Assembly (NCBI GenBank): GCA_023265355.1
Contig: JAHFTZ010000106.1
Location: forward strand, 1-7,388
Length of the DNA stretch: 7,388 bases
Source: Terriglobus sp.
Lineage (GTDB): Bacteria; Acidobacteriota; Terriglobia; Terriglobales; Acidobacteriaceae
Reading direction: 5' to 3'
Numbering within the stretch: the stretch's first letter is position 1; each line of letters opens with the position of its first letter. The notes beneath the pieces were generated by a model. It saw nothing but the letters and a program-made list of their open reading frames with translations. It searched no databases and was not told where the DNA came from. Made by a program: the position numbers and the translations under genes. This document shows positions 6,246 through 7,388 of the stretch, piece by piece.

Positions 6246-6658
6246 CTGCGCACCGAACGGGGCTTCGGCTTACTCTTGCCCGCGAGATTAAGCTCCACGG
6301 CAGCGCGTATGAGAGTCTTCAGGGCTACCTCATCGAGCTTCTCGCCTTCGTGAAGATCGATGGCTCGCCGGACGTTCCCCTCCAGACTGGAGTTGAACAG
6401 ACCGGAGGGATCCGGCAACGCAGCTCCTTTGGCAAACGTCATCTTGACGACCTGCTTGTACGTCTCTCCCGTGCAGACGATGCCGCCGTGGGACCAGACG
6501 GGAGTTCCCCTCCACTTCCACTCTTCGACAATCTCAGGATCGGCCGCGTGAATGACTTCGCGCACCTTCGCAAGCATCTTTCCGCGCCAGTCCCCAAGCC
6601 CTTCGATCTTCCCGTCAATCAGGGCGGACGCAGTTTCCGCAGGCATCGGGCTTTTCAT
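6230..6658 (-). CDS. DUF1801 (YdhG-like) domain protein
   Basis: 142 residues from ATG 6658, selected because AGAGG (6672-6668 on the - strand) lies 9 nt upstream; an earlier in-frame start at 6691 would overlap the end of the hydrolase gene and lacks this support. The sequence follows the DUF1801 pattern: LGDWRGKMLAKVREVIHAADPEIVEEWKWRGTPVWSHGGIVCTGETYKQVVKMTFAKGAALPDPSGLFN, then the SSLEGNVRRAIDLHEGEKLDE segment, i.e. the helical start, the EEWKWR/PVW motif and a strand-rich core. It ends in a basic tail (KSKPKPRSVRRKKAE) without obvious fold. There is no signal peptide or membrane segment, so it is probably cytoplasmic. The molecular function of this family is not established. It begins 5 bp after the hydrolase stop, so the two are almost certainly co-transcribed, and its own stop directly abuts that of the convergent permease gene. 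Confidence 0.85.
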   Translation of the reverse strand: MKSPMPAETASALIDGKIEGLGDWRGKMLAKVREVIHAADPEIVEEWKWRGTPVWSHGGIVCTGETYKQVVKMTFAKGAALPDPSGLFNSSLEGNVRRAIDLHEGEKLDEVALKTLIRAAVELNLAGKSKPKPRSVRRKKAE

Positions 6659-6663
6659 TGAGA

Positions 6664-7388
6664 TCAACCTCTGACGTATTTGTTCAACCAATCGATCGTG
6701 CGCTGCCAGGCAAGATCCGCCGCAGCCTTGTTATAGCGTTCCGGCGTCGCATCGCAGTTGAAGCCATGCACGGCACCCGCGTAGATATAGCCTTCATGCG
6801 GAACGTTCGCCGCCGTCAGCGCCTGACCGTAAGCGGGCCATGTTGCTGCAGTGCCCTTGTCGAGCTCTCCGTGATGAACCAAAACCGCAGCCTTGATCTT
6901 GGGAACATCTGCCGCAGGCGGCGCGCCGCCATAGAACGGAACCGCCGCCGAGAGATCCGCACCTAGCCGAACCGCCAGCGTATTAGTCATACTGCCGCCG
7001 TAGCAGAAGCCGATCACACCGATCTTTCCTGTGCAGTCGGGGCGCGCCTTCAGCCACTCAGCGGAGGCCTGCATATCTTCGGCCATCTTGGCCTTATCGA
7101 TCTTGCCGAACATCTGGCCGCCCTTGTAGTCGTCGCCCGGAAAGCCTCCCAGAGAAGTCAGACCGTCCGGAGCGAACGCCATGAAGTTAGCAAGCGCCAA
7201 CCGACGCGCGATGTCTTCGATATGCGGGTTCAGACCACGATTCTCATGGATCACGAGGATGCCCGGCAGCTTCGTCGACGTTGCAGACCTCGTATCCGCA
7301 CTGACGGGACGCACCAGGTATCCCTTGATGCTTCCATTGCCCTTCGGCGAAGGAACGGCCTCGTACGTCGCCTTGATGCGGTCGTCGG
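6664..7388 (-). CDS. Dienelactone hydrolase family protein (N-terminus outside window)
   Basis: The frame is open to the right edge and ends at TGA 6666-6664, with 240 residues visible. The GTG at 7314 is internal, since in-frame coding sequence (RIKATYEAVPSPKGNGSIKG) continues upstream. The alpha/beta-hydrolase fold is clear: PGILVIHENRGL, then GFCYGG with the nucleophile Cys (visible residue 128), GELD with the Asp (176) and AGAVHGF with the His (207). The spacing Cys-48-Asp-31-His equals that of the classic Cys123/Asp171/His202 triad of dienelactone hydrolase, and the Glu of HEN (48) fits its conserved active-site Glu. The triad is complete, so activity as a lactone or ester hydrolase is likely. 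The sequence resembles the YghX-like branch, often annotated carboxymethylenebutenolidase, whose members commonly carry an export signal. That part is not visible here, and the natural substrate is unknown. It is the upstream gene of the pair with DUF1801. Confidence 0.9.
   Translation of the reverse strand, partial: DDRIKATYEAVPSPKGNGSIKGYLVRPVSADTRSATSTKLPGILVIHENRGLNPHIEDIARRLALANFMAFAPDGLTSLGGFPGDDYKGGQMFGKIDKAKMAEDMQASAEWLKARPDCTGKIGVIGFCYGGSMTNTLAVRLGADLSAAVPFYGGAPPAADVPKIKAAVLVHHGELDKGTAATWPAYGQALTAANVPHEGYIYAGAVHGFNCDATPERYNKAAADLAWQRTIDWLNKYVRG

Noticed and set aside
6917..6930. Perfect 14-bp palindrome in the hydrolase gene (GGCGGCGCGCCGCC)
   Set aside because: A 7-bp half-site made only of G and C, in Gly/Ala/Pro codons, is expected by chance in a window of this size and composition.
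1..7388. CRISPR arrays, tRNA/rRNA genes, insertion sequences, phage or defence genes
   Set aside because: I found no spaced direct repeats, no cloverleaf-like or rRNA sequence, and no transposase, integrase or nuclease frame; gene style is uniform across the window.

Overview
This 7.4 kb, GC-rich window looks like chromosomal DNA of an acidobacterium (Terriglobia-like, e.g. the Terriglobus/Granulicella/Edaphobacter neighbourhood). The main reason is an 804-residue MacB/FtsX-type permease with two FtsX domains and no ATPase beside it, the architecture known as the acidobacterial duplicated orphan permease (ADOP). The assignment rests on protein character only; there is no rRNA, tRNA, mobile element or CRISPR array in the window.

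Layout, left to right: (1) the 3' part of a TonB-dependent outer-membrane receptor gene, + strand, cut by the left edge; (2) a convergent - strand gene for a secreted Nif3-like protein, whose stop lies 7 bp from the receptor stop and whose 3' coding end holds a perfect 16-bp inverted repeat with a 3-nt loop; (3) a 126-bp divergent intergenic region; (4) a + strand class V PLP-dependent aminotransferase with a near-consensus Tat signal and probably a leaderless start; (5) a 127-bp gap holding a strong dyad directly in front of the permease ribosome-binding site; (6) the ADOP permease; (7) a convergent, tightly coupled - strand pair: a dienelactone-hydrolase family protein (cut by the right edge) followed 5 bp later by a DUF1801 protein. 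The permease and DUF1801 stop codons abut with no intervening base.

Four of the six products act at or beyond the inner membrane (TonB receptor, signal-peptide Nif3-like protein, Tat-exported aminotransferase, ABC permease), so the left three quarters reads as a cell-envelope region. The right-hand pair looks like an independent operon transcribed toward the permease. No stretch longer than 300 bp lacks a gene. I do not see a clearly new multi-gene system. The most unusual points are the exported PLP enzyme next to an exported Nif3 relative, the long perfect hairpin inside the Nif3-like gene, and the operator-like dyad before an orphan permease that has no regulator gene beside it.
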